DNA from: Owenia fusiformis
Lineage: Eukaryota > Annelida > Polychaeta > Sabellida > Oweniidae
DNA: 64,000 nt
Reading direction: 5' to 3'
Assembly (NCBI GenBank): GCA_903813345.2
Contig: CAIIXF020000012.1
Span: 35,322,528 to 35,386,527 of the forward strand
Shown: in pieces, positions 1 to 12,284 of the stretch
Numbering within the stretch: the stretch's first letter is position 1
How the letters are laid out: every line of letters begins with the position of its first letter
The notes under the pieces: generated by a model
Seen by the model: the letters and a program-made list of their open reading frames with translations, nothing else
Database searches by the model: none
Told to the model about the DNA's origin: nothing
Made by a program: the position numbers and the translations under genes

Positions 1-2532
1 CACCGATATGGGGTTGCAAAGTTGGTTGCAACTCTCCCAAATAACAATATAATGTTGAGTAAAAATAATGAACAAAAATACACACCAATCTCGGCAAATA
101 TAGTATACACAATCTCGGCAAATATAGTAATAGATACAATCCGATATGAATCTCTAAAACAATGTTCAAAATGTCCAGGCTAAAAAATGGACAAACTGTG
201 ATGATATTTGATCGAAAATCCTTCGTCAATTACTCAACAAAATATTCTTACTTACGACCCCGTGGTTGTTCCAGTCTGTAAATCGGATAATCCGTCAATT
301 ATTTGTCGCACAACAACTTGACAAACTGGTCAAATTCCTTTTATATGCCCCGCGCGGACGTTTTGGACTGCATAAATCTGATTGGTTAATACCGCGTAAA
401 AACTAGGTTAGTATGCCGATGAGGTACCTCAATGGGCGATAATATGAAATTTCCGTGGATGATCATGTCACTAAAATGCTAAAAACTTGATCAATTAACT
501 CGAAAATGATTAAAAATCAAAGTTCCTATGAAAGATTACATGCCAATAATTGATCCGCCACTCGCCTAAACTCACCAGTTTCACTGAAATTCCTGTAAAA
601 TGGCTTCGTTTTTCGATTTTGAAAGAATAATTATATTGTCTTCCTTATTTCCGGAATTTCTTATCAAAACCCGTAATGGTGAAGCGAAAACACAAAAATC
701 AATTTTCATCACAATACAATAGAATATCGATTGTATAAAAATTGGGCATATGTGGCATAAAACAATAAATGAACGAATGACATGACATGACCTGGCTAAA
801 CATCTAGGCTTACATTGGGGTGAAGAAATGGTATTTTATGTTGGTAATATCCTGCACCATAGAACACATGTTTAGATTACAATGTGAGACTACAATGAAA
901 GACTTTTCATAAAAAATATTTACACCAACCTTTTTTTCTAATGTGTGAGTCTAAACAGACGCCTTGAGAGAACTCTGAACCCAGAACGAAGAAGACTTAT
1001 CAAAAAGGCACTCAACGAGCATAACAATAGGCAAATGTAAGTATTTACACTTTTAAGCCATTGGAATAACTGATTGCTGATCGTTAGGGTAAATAAGTCC
1101 CTGAGCGAAATTGCTGGTAACTTTGTTCCTTAATTCAATCTTTTATTCGCAAATTGCATTTTAGAGACAATTCATTTTATGATACCAAGGTTAATAGCGA
1201 ATCTAGGTTTCGGCAAAAAAACTCGAGCTATCATCACGTACACTTTTTAGACTATTTCTAATCACAACAGCTGCAAGATGCAATTCGTCAATAAACCTCT
1301 GAAGAAAATTCTTCTCGTCAAAGGCGATAACAGTAAGCCTGGTCCTTTAGGACTTCAAGAAATCAACTAGTCCTCTAGATAACTGCAAAGTTCTGATCAA
1401 ATCTGATCAGCTCTGGTAACTCGTTAGTGTTTAAGTTGACAGATTATTTAGATAAGATGTAAGTTATGGGTTTGTCTTCTTGGATTTAGTCTAGAGTGAA
1501 CTCACTGTCCTCCTCTCATAGACAGATTGCAGTCTGATTCAATGTATTTTTAAAGGTTTTTCTAGTGTTCTTTGAAGTATTCAAGACTAAATAAGATGTT
1601 ACTAGTATACAATGCATGTACAATGTACATGTACTACACTACCCAGAGACAGATATAATATTAACTCCAGTTTAAAGTTAAATATTCTAAAATGGAATAT
1701 GGAGTACCAAATTTCATTTGGTATACCTAATTATATTTTTTGATAGAGACAATGGCCATTGTTAAAATCAAATAAACATGAGATTATTTATTTATTAGGG
1801 TAGTTTATACTTCATGCCTAGTGCACCCTTCAAAACTAAGTTGAATTCAGATGTCATCTTGAAAATAGAATGAGCCTAAATGGATTACTGTCTCAAAGGG
1901 TATCTAAGTCTAGAGATGAGTTATAAGTAATTCACGACTTTGAAAATGTTTTGACAACTTTTGCGCATGGGACTTCATATTTATCCCTAAAAATGGTTGT
2001 GATTTTATTTCATAATGATACAAGATACTTTTATTTTTTTAATGACCACTCGCAAATCTTGTTAGTGCAAAATTAATGAATATAATTTCATGTATATATT
2101 TTTCATTGATGCACTTGATATCTAAAGTTCACAATTTGTGAACAATTTCTGCATCTTAAACTTTCATAAAATAAATTCCATAATGATCAAATTATGATAC
2201 CTTTATTACTTATTGTAAGATGAGGTAATTTGAGTGTGTGTGTGGGGGGGGGTGGGGGAGTATTTTAGCATGAATTTAAAAAATGAACCACCCCCTCCCA
2301 GTCACAAAATCCTGGCTATTGTAAGCCACATAACATTATGAAGGCAAATGAATATCAGTCAGTCAAGCTAGTTATCTATCTAGATCACAATGTGATATTA
2401 TGCAGATAGAACTTTTTTTGATTTTATTGCCTAGTATATAGGAATTTGCAGGATATGAAGTTTAAAAATGGAAATGTCTACAGGACGTAGCTAGCCAGCT
2501 CTCAGTCAGGGCAGGGGGGGGGTGCGATCGCC
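1..2532. other. Gene-free AT-rich DNA
   Basis: No open frame longer than about 60 codons and no recognisable protein motif was seen on either strand. The stretch holds a short near-repeat around 85-130 (a CTCGGCAAATATAGTA phrase twice), a small palindrome of TGTACATG type near 1615-1635, and a GT/G-rich run near 2234-2260. The G and C runs from about 2240 onward may be length-variable or poorly assembled. I see nothing else that I can support. Confidence 0.6.
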
Positions 2533-2975
2533 AAAAAATTCCATCTTCAGTCAAGGGATGCGATTGTGGCATAAAAAGCCAACAATTAAGATTTATCTTG
2601 AATTTTACAAAAATGTATGCAACTTCCTTCATAATAAATTGAGCTAGAAGCTTCAAATGAAAAGCATTTAATTCAAAGCTCTTTTCTTCTCATGGTTATA
2701 TTTTATTGGTTATGGGGGGGGGGTGGTGGTGCGATCACCAATTACACACCCCCCTCCCCCATATGGCTATGCCTATGGTCTAATTGAAATGTAAAAACTC
2801 TGCATTGAACTACAAGTATTAAAAGTTACGTTCACATTCAAATAGCTGATACAGATATGAACAGAGATATAGAATTTCAAACTGAAACATTAAGATAATC
2901 TGTCCTGTCATTGAAACAATATTTATGGCCAGCTAAATTTCTGAAAATTTAATGTGTTTCATTCGTCTACTCCTA
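2533..2975 (+). repeat. Dispersed repeat, copy 1 (uninterrupted)
   Basis: This stretch is clearly homologous, in the same orientation, to 36660-36930 plus 38190-38320. Shared phrases include GATGCGATTGTGGCATAAAA, ATAAATTGAGCTAGAAGCTT and GAAACAATATTTATGGCCAG. It holds a G9/C-rich palindromic patch near 2714-2760. This copy lacks the 1.24-kb mariner-type insertion that splits the other one, so it serves as the empty-site reference. No coding capacity was seen and the element type is unknown. Confidence 0.8.
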
Positions 2976-3681
2976 CACAAATATTGAAATGTCAACTGGA
3001 GGTCACTTCCCATTTGAATTACATATTATAGTAGTGCATGCGCAAAAGATGCGTTGTCATGAATTGGTTTCGATTTGGTCAATTTTAATACCCATTCATT
3101 CGAATTCAGAGTTGGTCAGGCAACCGATTGCATCTCGCCAAGCACAGAGTAATTTTCGCGTTTCGCTGCTATATACCATTTGATTCAGTAGATACTGATG
3201 ACCAATGAATTAATTTATAAGAAGGGATGCTTAAATAAATATGAAAGTCGCTTCATGAATCCGATTCAAGTATTTTTGTCACTTGTATTATATTAATATG
3301 AACTGGTTTAGCTTGCGTAATATAGGGACATTTTACTCATTCTTGGAAGCGTGGTATTATCAGATTAGTATAAAGATAATTGGGGTCCTTACTCATCCTA
3401 CGCATAGAATCTACGCTTGACAAGTAATCATGGATAAAAATGTTCGACATCTTCCACAATTAAAAATATTAAAAACACAGGCTTAATTTTTTTTAAATTT
3501 ATCACATTTATGCACTTCTTGTAGTTCGGTTTAATTCAACTGCATAGGAAGAGTGATGATGGAACAATTATATGATTAAAGTTTTCATATCATCAAAATT
3601 ATCTGTTATACAACTGTTTTATTTTTACGTGTTTTTATTTTATTGTTAGTTACTTTCAACACATTGGTTCCTACCCAGTGT
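2976..3681. other. Gene-free stretch
   Basis: Only short chance frames (64 codons at most) are present. I recognise no protein motif, no tRNA-like fold and no repeat in this interval. Confidence 0.5.
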
Positions 3682-5488
3682 GGGTCAATATAACCTACTT
3701 GAGATTTGTTTTGCTCATCGTATAGGAAAAGTAGTACTTAATACACTAGTTCGCTACTTTGTAGATGTATGGCACGTATATGTGTACATGTATTGGCAAT
3801 TAATGTTTGGTGATAGCTAGTAGGAGTGTCAGGGACCGCTGACAGATTATTATTTTGAACCAAAAAATTGAATTATATTTTTGGCGGTCTCAGTAAATCA
3901 ATGGGGTAATCAGGTCCTACGTGCTTTTTACAAGCCCAGAAATCAATGCTCGCTTATAAATGTAGCAAAATCTTTTTTCGTTCGTGGGATATTTTTTTCA
4001 CCATATAACCGAACGGGAAGTTTTTGAATAGGACTACATGATCTGAATGGATGTGAGGATTCGATGGGCTGGGATTTGAGAAATTATGATTTGAACTTTG
4101 CCAATTTTACATGTATTCCAATGGGTGAAAAAGTAAGTTGCTTTCTACCTAATATCAACCACATTTATTAGTGAATTTCGAGAAATATGTCGAATTTAGC
4201 CATATTTCGCATATCTTTCAATGGAACCATTTAAAGTTTTGCAAATTAACCCCTAAAATTCTGGAGACGACGATCTAAATTTTGCTGAGTCAGCAATTTT
4301 CGTTTTTTCATTGAAAACAGTACTTTTCAGCCTAAATTGCTACATTTCTGCTCTCTTATCAAGTAATTTGATGCAGTTCTTGCCAAATTAAAGGAAACAC
4401 ACCCCAAACGTTCCACAGTGTGCGAAGTTCCAACATTTTGACCCTTTAAACCCACGAAAGACCCAATTTTAAAGGGACGTATTCAGTAAACCTGCACAAA
4501 AGACAATGCTACTTGAACTAGCCATCAGAAGTTCATGAAAAACGAAAAATCAATGATGTTCAGTTTAGTAAAGTAGCAAATAGTCCTACTTATGAGAGAA
4601 TATAAATCACTTAAGCAATTTGTACAACTTTAAACAGCTGTTTTAAGTAGATTAGTATCGTTATGGGCAAAAATCCCCCAAAATAGCCCCAAATTTGTCC
4701 AAAAATTCAAAATTTTCATGCTCAAGGCTGAATTATTTTGCCTATTTTGCTACATTTATCAGTGCAGTGACAAGAAGTCGTGTGGATAGCGCAACTTTTC
4801 CTGAACGTTTCTCTAATAAGATATTTTAATGACAAAATAACTACATTTAGTCTGGAATAAATTATCACAAAATATAATGACCCCAGGGGTCAAGAGAACC
4901 CTATAAAATCAAAAGTGCTGAGGGGATTTGAGCAAAAATGTACATATCACTTTATAAAACCCCGAACTTTAAAATTCATATTGAATAAAATGCATATTCA
5001 GTCAACCATGACACTAATAGGGTCAATATAACCTACTTGAGATTTGTTTTGCTCATCGTATAGGAAAAGTAGTACTTAATACACTAGTTCGCTACTTTGT
5101 AGATGTATGGCACGTATATGTGTACATGTATTGGCAATTAATGTTTGGTGATAGCTAGTAGGAGTGTCAGGGACCGCTGACAGATTATTATTTTGAACCA
5201 AAAAATTGAATTATATTTTTGGCGGTCTCAGTAAATCAATGGGGTAATCAGGTCCTACGTGCTTTTTACAGGCCCAGAAATCAATGCTCGCTTATAAATG
5301 TAGCAAAATCTTTTTTCGTTCGTGGGATATTTTTTTCACCATATAACCGAACGGGAAGTTTTTGAATAGGACTACATGATCTGAATGGATGTGAGGATTC
5401 GATGGGCTGGGATTTGAGAAATTATGATTTGAACTTTGCCAATTTTACATGTATTCCAATGGGTGAAAAAGTAAGTTGCTTTCTACCT
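3682..5488 (+). repeat. Tandem duplication, 1338-bp period (469-bp repeated edge)
   Basis: 3682-4150 and 5020-5488 match without gaps at a constant offset of 1338 bp; the one substitution I saw is A versus G in the phrase TTTTACA(A/G)GCCCAG. The 869 bp between them (4151-5019) is single copy. The shared block starts GGGTCAATATAACC and ends GCTTTCTACCT. No TG...CA ends, primer-binding site or coding region accompany it, so a recent tandem duplication fits better than a pair of LTRs. No gene was seen in the spacer. Confidence 0.85.
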
Positions 5489-5726
5489 GTACGTTTGGTT
5501 TATTATATCAAGATGGCCTTCTCAAGTAATCGAACATTGGTTTATTAATTAAAGGTGTCACTACGTATATTGCCACATTAAGATTGAATTACAATATTTT
5601 ATTTTTGGCTGTAGATCTTGCTACTACTCTCCACATCGTTCAATTTGTGTGTGTTCGGCTGAATTTACGATCACTGACGCTGAAATCATCGATACTCATG
5701 CTGTGATTAAAAATAATGGAACCCAG

Positions 5727-6002
5727 TGTGGTATAGTTAAAATTTATGTTATTTTTGAATTAAAAGATACCATCTCCCAATTTACATTCCTTGCCGTAAG
5801 GCGAAATATTTATGTAAGTGGTCAGTCATGGTCACTGACCATGACAGACCATCAGGCTTATGTTTAAATCAGTTTAGGCCCAACTTCTAAAAGATGAACA
5901 ACACTTACAATTTCTCTTGATAATAAAATAAAGTATTTGAATTAAACAAAATATGAAGTAGTCAGTTATTTAATATAAAGGAAGTAAAAACCCTTTATAA
6001 CA
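5727..6002 (+). repeat. 5' LTR of element A
   Basis: 276 bp, starting TGTGGTATAG and ending TTTATAACA, matched by 30870-31145. I count three internal substitutions (in TTATGTTA(T/G)TTT, CATCTC(C/T)CAA and AACAAC(A/T)CTT). The first base is T here and A in the 3' copy. An internal perfect palindrome, GTCAGTCATGGTCACTGACC-like, lies around 5820-5845. AATAAA at about 5927 could act as the polyadenylation signal. Confidence 0.9.
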
Positions 6003-6020
6003 TGGTGGAGCAGCTAAGAT
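6003..6020 (+). other. Putative primer-binding site of element A
   Basis: The sequence directly after the 5' LTR starts TGGTGGAGCAGC. A TGG immediately behind the LTR is what a site pairing with a tRNA 3'-CCA end should look like. I could not assign the tRNA. Confidence 0.5.
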
Positions 6021-6056
6021 CTCGCGACCTCTAATCACGATCTGAATGGAACTTTT

Positions 6057-6983
6057 ATGGATTTAAGAAACAGAAGACTTCCCGAAATTTCAAAAGGAGT
6101 ACTAAAAGAAGATCAGGACATCATTGCAGATATGTCCTTGCGTCCTGGAAAGTTTAACGGACATTCCGAGGAGGATCCGGCACTATGGTTTTCAAATTTT
6201 GAGAGCTGGGTTCTCATTTGCGACAAAACATTCAACACACCGGAAAAGATTGTCCATTCGCTGAGGTTATTACTAGGACCATCCGCTCAATGTCAGAGTT
6301 GGTTTGGGACAATGTCGGAGGACGACAAAAAGGATATTTCCTCGATAAAAACAAGTTTCCTGAAACATTTTGGCGACGGCCAAGTACTGTGGTCTCTGGA
6401 AAATAAACTGGCTGATCTTAAAATGGCAGATTGTTCTTCCTTGGAGGATTATTTGACGCAAATCCATTCATTAGGAAATAGACTTGGCAGATCCGAGCAG
6501 GACAAGACGAGACAGTTTGTACGCAACTTAACTGATCCAATAAAGTATATCGTCTACCCACAGAATGTCACGACATGGCAGGCAGCGGTAAATGCGGCGC
6601 GGATAGCGGAGGAGACGTTGAAGATTGCCGGCGATCGATCCAAACCCAAGACGAAGGTGGCGAGCATCGTTTGTCAACTTTGCAGTGGGGAAGGTCATTC
6701 TGCAAGCGAGTGTATCAGGACAAGCGCCAATGCGATGGGGCAAAAGAGCGGAAATGACACCAGTTCTACGAAGTGTCAAATTTGTTCGAAATCGGGACAC
6801 GGGGCAGCCGATTGCTGGTATCGATATAAAGACGCTCGGGAGAATCGCCACCAGGAAAACACAAGATCAAGAGGTAATAATAATTATGTTCCCAGATCAC
6901 AAAATTCTTCGATTGTTTGTTATTCCTGCAATCAGCCAGGACACAGAAGTTTTCAATGCAATGCTAAAAATGTAAACGGCTAA
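6057..6983 (+). CDS. gag: Gag polyprotein of element A
   Basis: 308 codons from ATG 6057 to TAA 6981-6983. The N-terminal two thirds resemble retrotransposon capsid regions, with a tryptophan-rich stretch (ALWFSNFESWVLI) typical of gypsy Gag. The C-terminal third has three CCHC zinc knuckles: CQLCSGEGHSASEC at about residue 206, CQICSKSGHGAADC at about 240, and CYSCNQPGHRSFQC at about 288. Each fits C-x2-C-x4-H-x4-C, the RNA-binding nucleocapsid signature. The protein would package the element RNA into virus-like particles in the cytoplasm. The next frame, protease, lies in -1 and is open from 6968, so the two overlap by about 14 nt across an A-rich patch; Pol would then need a -1 frameshift. 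The frame itself is intact. Confidence 0.93.
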   Translation: MDLRNRRLPEISKGVLKEDQDIIADMSLRPGKFNGHSEEDPALWFSNFESWVLICDKTFNTPEKIVHSLRLLLGPSAQCQSWFGTMSEDDKKDISSIKTSFLKHFGDGQVLWSLENKLADLKMADCSSLEDYLTQIHSLGNRLGRSEQDKTRQFVRNLTDPIKYIVYPQNVTTWQAAVNAARIAEETLKIAGDRSKPKTKVASIVCQLCSGEGHSASECIRTSANAMGQKSGNDTSSTKCQICSKSGHGAADCWYRYKDARENRHQENTRSRGNNNYVPRSQNSSIVCYSCNQPGHRSFQCNAKNVNG

Positions 6984-7644
6984 GACATATGAATGGAGGG
7001 GAAGACACTCATATGCCTAAAAAGTCAATGTCTGGGAAAATAGTTAAATCAACAAGAAAACGGGGAAGACGAATGTTTGAAGAGGTCGAAATAAACAATT
7101 CCAGTCATATAACTATTACAGTGAAGGGAAACAAAATCAAAGCCCTAATAGACACCGGGGCAGACAAAAGCTTTATTAGCGAAAATGTTTTTAAAAGGTA
7201 CATGTCATATGAAAAACTTGTCCCAGTGACTACATCCTCAGTTGAAGTGGCAAATGGTGAAGTGATGAAACCATTGTGTGCAATTTCTCCAAAATTTGAT
7301 TTTAGAGATTTTCAAATGACATGCACTTTAAATGTGTTACCAAATTTATCAGAGAAGATAATTTTAGGTCGAGATTTCATGTTCAGGAACTCTATTGAGC
7401 TAGGATTTCATTCAAATGGTAAAATGTTGTTACGCATTCCGAAATCATGCAAGGTATTTTTAGCAACAGATATAGTATTGCCGCCAAAATCTGAAAAATT
7501 GGTAAAATTGCCAGTAGTTAGTTCAAAGAAAAATGTTAGTGGTTTAATTGAAGGTTCAAGCAAATTGAATAGATTAGGTGCTTATATGGCAAGAACGATT
7601 GATCAATGTGAGGCAAGTAAAATTCGAACTACATTTGTGAATAC
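6968..7644 (+). CDS. pro: Protease and start of Pol of element A (cut by element C)
   Basis: The frame is open from 6968 in -1 relative to Gag, with a Met at 6989. It carries the retropepsin signature: ALIDTGADKSFI at about residues 51-62 of the Met-started frame (active-site D-T-G) and the second-half motif IILGRDFMF. Retropepsins work as dimers and release Gag and Pol products. The frame runs into element C at 7645; the last few codons up to the stop at 7655-7657 belong to C, not to A. The polyprotein continues on the other side of C from about 17592 in a compatible frame. The position between protease and RT is a normal linker region. Confidence 0.9.
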
Positions 7645-9096
7645 AACAGGATCTTAAGAGGTTCTGGACAAATCATTTGATTCTGGACTTGACATATTTT
7701 TTTTCCAACGAAATCACATCCAAGGGTTGAATTTTTATTGGATATTTAGAGAGCGAGTCCTGTATTGATTTCAATAAAAAGGTTAAAATAGAACGCTATT
7801 TGAGAGTTAATCTTATACTTTCATTACATTGATAAATTAAGGCAAATTCTGAAAAATTTTAAAGTGCATTTTTTTATGAAATATTATCCAAGTATTTAGA
7901 TGAAACGGTCTTATTTAAATACAAATCATAACATGATGATATTTTTTCATAAAATATTTCTTCAAGAAATTCAATTGAAGGCTCAAGATAAAACGAGCTA
8001 ATTTAGGTGAAAACCCTTACATGATGATGTGTTTTCATGACTTCTTTCATAAAATTCCATCAAGGGGTGAAAATAAAATGATCGAATTTAAGTGATTTAA
8101 GGATCACGAGGATAGGTTTTCTTGGATATTTTCTATGAAATCCCATCCAGTGGTCAAAATTTTTATTTGGTATGTTTGGTCACGTGTTCGAACCCATAGA
8201 ACCATATAGGAACGTCATTTTGAATGTTACGTGATAAATCCATATAAGGCTTTTAGAACAATGTGGGGAAAGATGAGGGGAAACCCCTGACACCTGTTCA
8301 CGATTTTATCCGAACGTTCATCGGATCATTTCGGTTTTTATGCACTTCATTATTTTACCGAAGTTTGCCGATTCGATTCGTCGTATTTCGGAATATTGGG
8401 GACAATTTTATACTCCACTCCATTGGGAGTATTTTTAATCTACTTCTTATTACGAAGATTCCCGAACCTTGTTCGGATTAATCCGGATTTTCTGACCTAC
8501 TTCATCTACCGAGATTTAACGAGTTTACATTCGGCTCATTTCGGAATCCTGGTGACAATTTTATACTCCATTGGAGTATTTTTGATCTACTTCTCTGGAT
8601 TTTTGATCTACTTCTTATGACGAATATTCCCGAATCAGTTCGGATTAATCCGGATTTTCTGACCTACTTTATCTACCGAGATTTAACGAGTTAACATTCG
8701 TCTCATTTCGGAATCCTGGTGACAATTTTATACTCCATTGGAGTATTTTTGATCTACTTTTTCTGGATTTGCCCTACTTATTATAAGTTGACAGCAAGCG
8801 AATCAAAAAGTTCGCCATGAACGGGTTTCGATCGACTAACCTAGAGAGTGGAAGCTAAACACGCTAGCCATGAGGCTAATGTTCACCTGTGTGAGATGAT
8901 AAAAGTATCATATATTTATACCGAGCGTCAATTTAGAATGATCTTCGCTTTTGACTCCACTTAGATACAACTCGTCAGTTGTATCCAGAATAGGTGAACG
9001 CCTATGGTGTTAGTGAATAACCAAATCCCAGGCGAGTGGTTCGTATCCCACCGTGATATGTTATTTTTGCTTTATTAATACGACAGAAAGGAGCAA
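7645..9096 (+). repeat. Left inverted arm of element C
   Basis: This arm is the reverse complement of 15555-17591 minus the nested insert. The outer part is nearly identical; the inner part (about 8850-9096) shows scattered substitutions against the right arm. It holds an extra ~165-bp tandem unit relative to the right arm. A stretch matching the RNA polymerase III B-box consensus, GGTTCGTATCC, occurs at 9038-9048. Confidence 0.88.
8396..8775 (+). repeat. Tandem sub-repeat in the left arm of element C
   Basis: A unit of about 165 bp, with phrases ATTTCGGAAT, GACAATTTTATACTCCA, TTGGAGTATTTTT, TTCGGATTAATCCGGATTTT and TCTACCGAGATTTAACGAG, is repeated two to three times. The right arm (about 15885-16095) has one unit fewer. 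Frames of 70-115 codons through this repeat (8263-8620 here, 15794-16141 in the other arm) are repeat by-products, not genes. Confidence 0.8.
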
Positions 9097-10324
9097 TGTG
9101 TAGGTTTGAAAACAAGACGTACGTTTATTTCAATACAGTTTTAGAAACATTAACCTCTGATAATTGAAGGATTTCCACTTCTGAAGCGCGACTAGATATA
9201 AGAAGTTCATTAATCAAGACAGTGTAAACCTTTTAGATATATGTTATACAATGTACACGCCCCGTGTGGAATCAACTAAATGTTACATTTTGGATTTCAT
9301 TGAGATCCTGTCATAGTCCTAAAATTTATTTTTCTGGAACATCATTTTTTCAACACTGATACAAATTTCCCTGACATTTCCATGACATGTCTACAGTTTC
9401 AAAATTCCCGGACTCTTTGGCCCTTTTTGACCTTATTTTAAAATTCTCTGACATTTCAGGCACTTGGAAAATTAAATCAAAACCCTGACATTTCCAGGTG
9501 TGTACGAACGCTGGAATTATTCTTAAAATATCCTTCAAACAAAAGGGGAAAATGCTATGCACAAATACTCTAATTTAGTTTGTATTGTAATGCGTTGTAT
9601 TACATTGCATTGCATTGTATTGTGTATTTATTTGAGTGTCCGTTGACGGTAAAGAAGGCATTTGAAAGTTATTTGTGAAACTTAATAAACTTAATAAACA
9701 ATACTTTAACAGTATTCTGTTATGGCAAAGTATATTTCATTTTTTCTCTTGTTCTCTACAATCTGCGTTGAGGACACTGAAGCATATGTCTGTATTTTGT
9801 TGGTGGGGAACAGCGTATCCTATCGTTCACGGAGCAAATTCAACTCTCGTTCACGAGTACCTTGTTTTTGGGCTCTTGTCCCAAAGATAACGATTGTATA
9901 AGGTTGCATAATCAGGATTATGAGCTTTCATGTTCTCATAGTTACATCTGTTGTAAAACGAATCTTGTCGCAACCTCTGCGAATCACGACAGCATAACAT
10001 TTGAATCACGTTGACATCATTGCAAAATTAGGCTAAATATGCTAAGTCAAGACGTTAATTAGCCCAGGAAAGTTCATGGGTAACTTGAGAACTACAAAAT
10101 ACAACCAAATACTTTTCGAACGTACAATAGCAATATTTCTCACCTAACGTCTTCATAGTTTTAGGAACGTATTTTAAACGCATGATAGCCAAATATATCA
10201 AGATACTATATCTGCCTAAATGAAGTTATCTAGTGTTTACAAAGTTTTGAAATATATTATATCCAGATCCATCAGAAATTAACTTATCCATTTACATTAC
10301 TTTACTAGTTCTAGTATCTTGCAT

Positions 10325-10385
10325 GACTCGTTCATAAGAATTCTTTAATTCTACCTCGTTCCCAATACGTCCTCAGACAGACAAG
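10325..10385 (+). repeat. Fragment of the 811-bp CGTTC-rich satellite
   Basis: ACTCGTTCATAAG, TTCTACCTCGTTC and ACGTCCTCAGACAG occur here in the same order as at about 41164-41252 in the 811-bp tandem repeat, with deletions between them. This links the interior of element C with the satellite 31 kb away. Confidence 0.6.
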
Positions 10386-11048
10386 AAATTGAAGTCACAC
10401 CCGTTTGTTTGCGTGGCATATTTATACGTATACGCACTTTCTCTGATTATTGTCAAACAAATACATTTCAGGAGAAGAACATAAAAAACAAATGCCTGAA
10501 ACGAATGCCGAAACATAAATCCCAAGTGATTAAGTATAGAATGTTTTATTCTTTTACGATTTGATAAGAGACCGAGACTAAGAAATTAAATGCGACGAAA
10601 TATTTTGACAACGTAATTTGTATACTGTTTTATTCTTAAAGTTCTATGCGATAAATTATTTTATCTGTTTCAAAATGTTTCATTTTATTTTGCCTATATA
10701 AAAGAGATTGAAGAAGATAAGATAAACTGTTCCGTAATATATATTGTATTTTAATAACCTTTTTTTAGAATCACAATGTAAAATAAATCTCCCGTTCCTG
10801 CCATTCTGGTAACGCCATGCAATGGATGCAATTCAAAGTGAGAGAGAGATCTATGAATAACAGAATGCGTCCATGCCATTAATTTGGCCAAATACATGGC
10901 ATGAAACTGACGTAAGTTTAAGTAAGCTACGCCCCCCGCTTTCTCTGGTAAATTATGACTTTATTTTTCGGAGTAATGGGTTTCGGACAACTGGGTTTCG
11001 GAGAACTGGGGTGTACCCGATTACGCTTTGCACGCCGCTTTAAAATCC

Positions 11049-11480
11049 CGATGTCTCCAGAGGTAGTTTAATCCGGTAGCCGACAGGCGTTTCTTGCATT
11101 ATTGAATACAAGCTAACCTTATATTCGCGAATGCAACTAACGCCTTCCGGCTACCTGATTAACCCAGTATAATATGACCAAGTCATTTAAATATGAATGA
11201 AATAGTGGCAGGTACTATTCGTATTGACATGAGTTTCCAGTAAAATAATAGGTTAATCCGGTAGCCGACAGGCGTTAGTTGCATTTGCGAATACAAGCTA
11301 AGACTATGATTTGGGAATGGAAGATTTCAGCTTCCGGATTAACCTACCATTCTATGGGCGACTCATTTAAATATGAAAAGAACCTGACAATATTCCATTG
11401 ATATTTTAATGAATTGCCCATAAAATAGTAAAGTAGGTTTATCCGGTAGCCGACAGGCGTTAGCGGCATTCGCGAATACA
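11049..11480 (+). repeat. Three palindromic units of the AATCCGGTAGCCGACAGGCG type
   Basis: Copies start near 11067, 11251 and 11436, spaced about 185 bp. Each begins GGTTTATCCGGTAGCC- or GGTTAATCCGGTAGCC-like and continues GACAGGCGTTAG...GAATACAAGCT. The first two end in the inverse sequence (for example AACGCCTTCCGGCTACC and TTCCGGATTAACC), so each folds as a hairpin of about 100 bp. The linkers share CATTTAAATATGAA, so the whole is a short tandem array of a MITE-like unit. The third copy is cut short. Confidence 0.75.
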
Positions 11481-12284
11481 AGCTCCTTTATTTCATAATT
11501 TGGGAAATATATATTTTCACAATATTGAAATAGATGATGGTTCAAAGTGGAATACATATCATACAAGTGTCACAGATATTTTTAGTGCATATATGGTCTG
11601 TCTTTGCATGACTTTGTAGAACATATCAAAACCCTGGGATCCACAGGGTAACAGTAAGTACATTTCGTTAGATCTTCCGAAGTTCATGCTTCAAAGTTGT
11701 CAAAGTTGTAAAAGGGTAATCCTTTTTTGAGTACGAAAGCGTACTTTTTGTTCAATAGCCTTTCCCAGCTGCTAATCTTTTGAGTGCATCGTGCATTCAA
11801 CGAATTGTATTCACTTATTAACCAATCAGTGCCAGGAACAAAATGCACGCTTACTTTTTGGGCTAAGTTTAGTGTTTTATGAAGCATGCTACATACAAAT
11901 GTTACGCTTTTGCTCATTTACTTTGAGAACTATCTATAGGTACACATTACCAATTGACTCCTAGATTTGAGTGAACAAGTACCTCGTATTTTTCATTTTT
12001 CGATATTTTGAGATTTGTTGGCTGATGAGTAACTTGATATTTTATGTCTAAATATATTAAAGTGGTTAATAGTAATAGTTTTATTGTACACCATAAACTG
12101 TTAACGTTTTAGAATTGGGACACAATATATATTTGAGTCTTCCTCTAAACTCGGTGGTTTGTTTGTTAGTATGTTTTCTTAACAGCTCAATAACTGTTGT
12201 ATTAATAAGGCGTTATACTATGAAAAAAAAGATTGAACGATGTAGGCATAGGCAGAGGGAGTATCACACTACCCTACCACGTGA

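Noticed and set aside
3682-5488. Pair of direct repeats read as LTRs of a small retrotransposon
   Set aside because: No TG...CA ends, no primer-binding site, no polypurine tract, no target duplication and no coding region; a tandem duplication explains it better.
6528-6851. 107-codon - strand frame and 116-codon + strand frame (6625-6975) inside Gag of element A
   Set aside because: Both lie wholly within the well-supported Gag frame, which carries three zinc knuckles; they have no motif of their own.
9001-9060. A tRNA gene suggested by GGTTCGTATCC
   Set aside because: The T-arm stem does not pair over five bases and I could not place an acceptor stem, D-arm or anticodon arm; kept only as a B-box-like motif.
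9350-9562. 70-codon - strand frame with SGNFETVDMSWKCQGN-like phrases
   Set aside because: It is an imperfect CTGACATTTCC-type repeat; such frames are common artefacts of this kind of repeat and no start or domain supports it.
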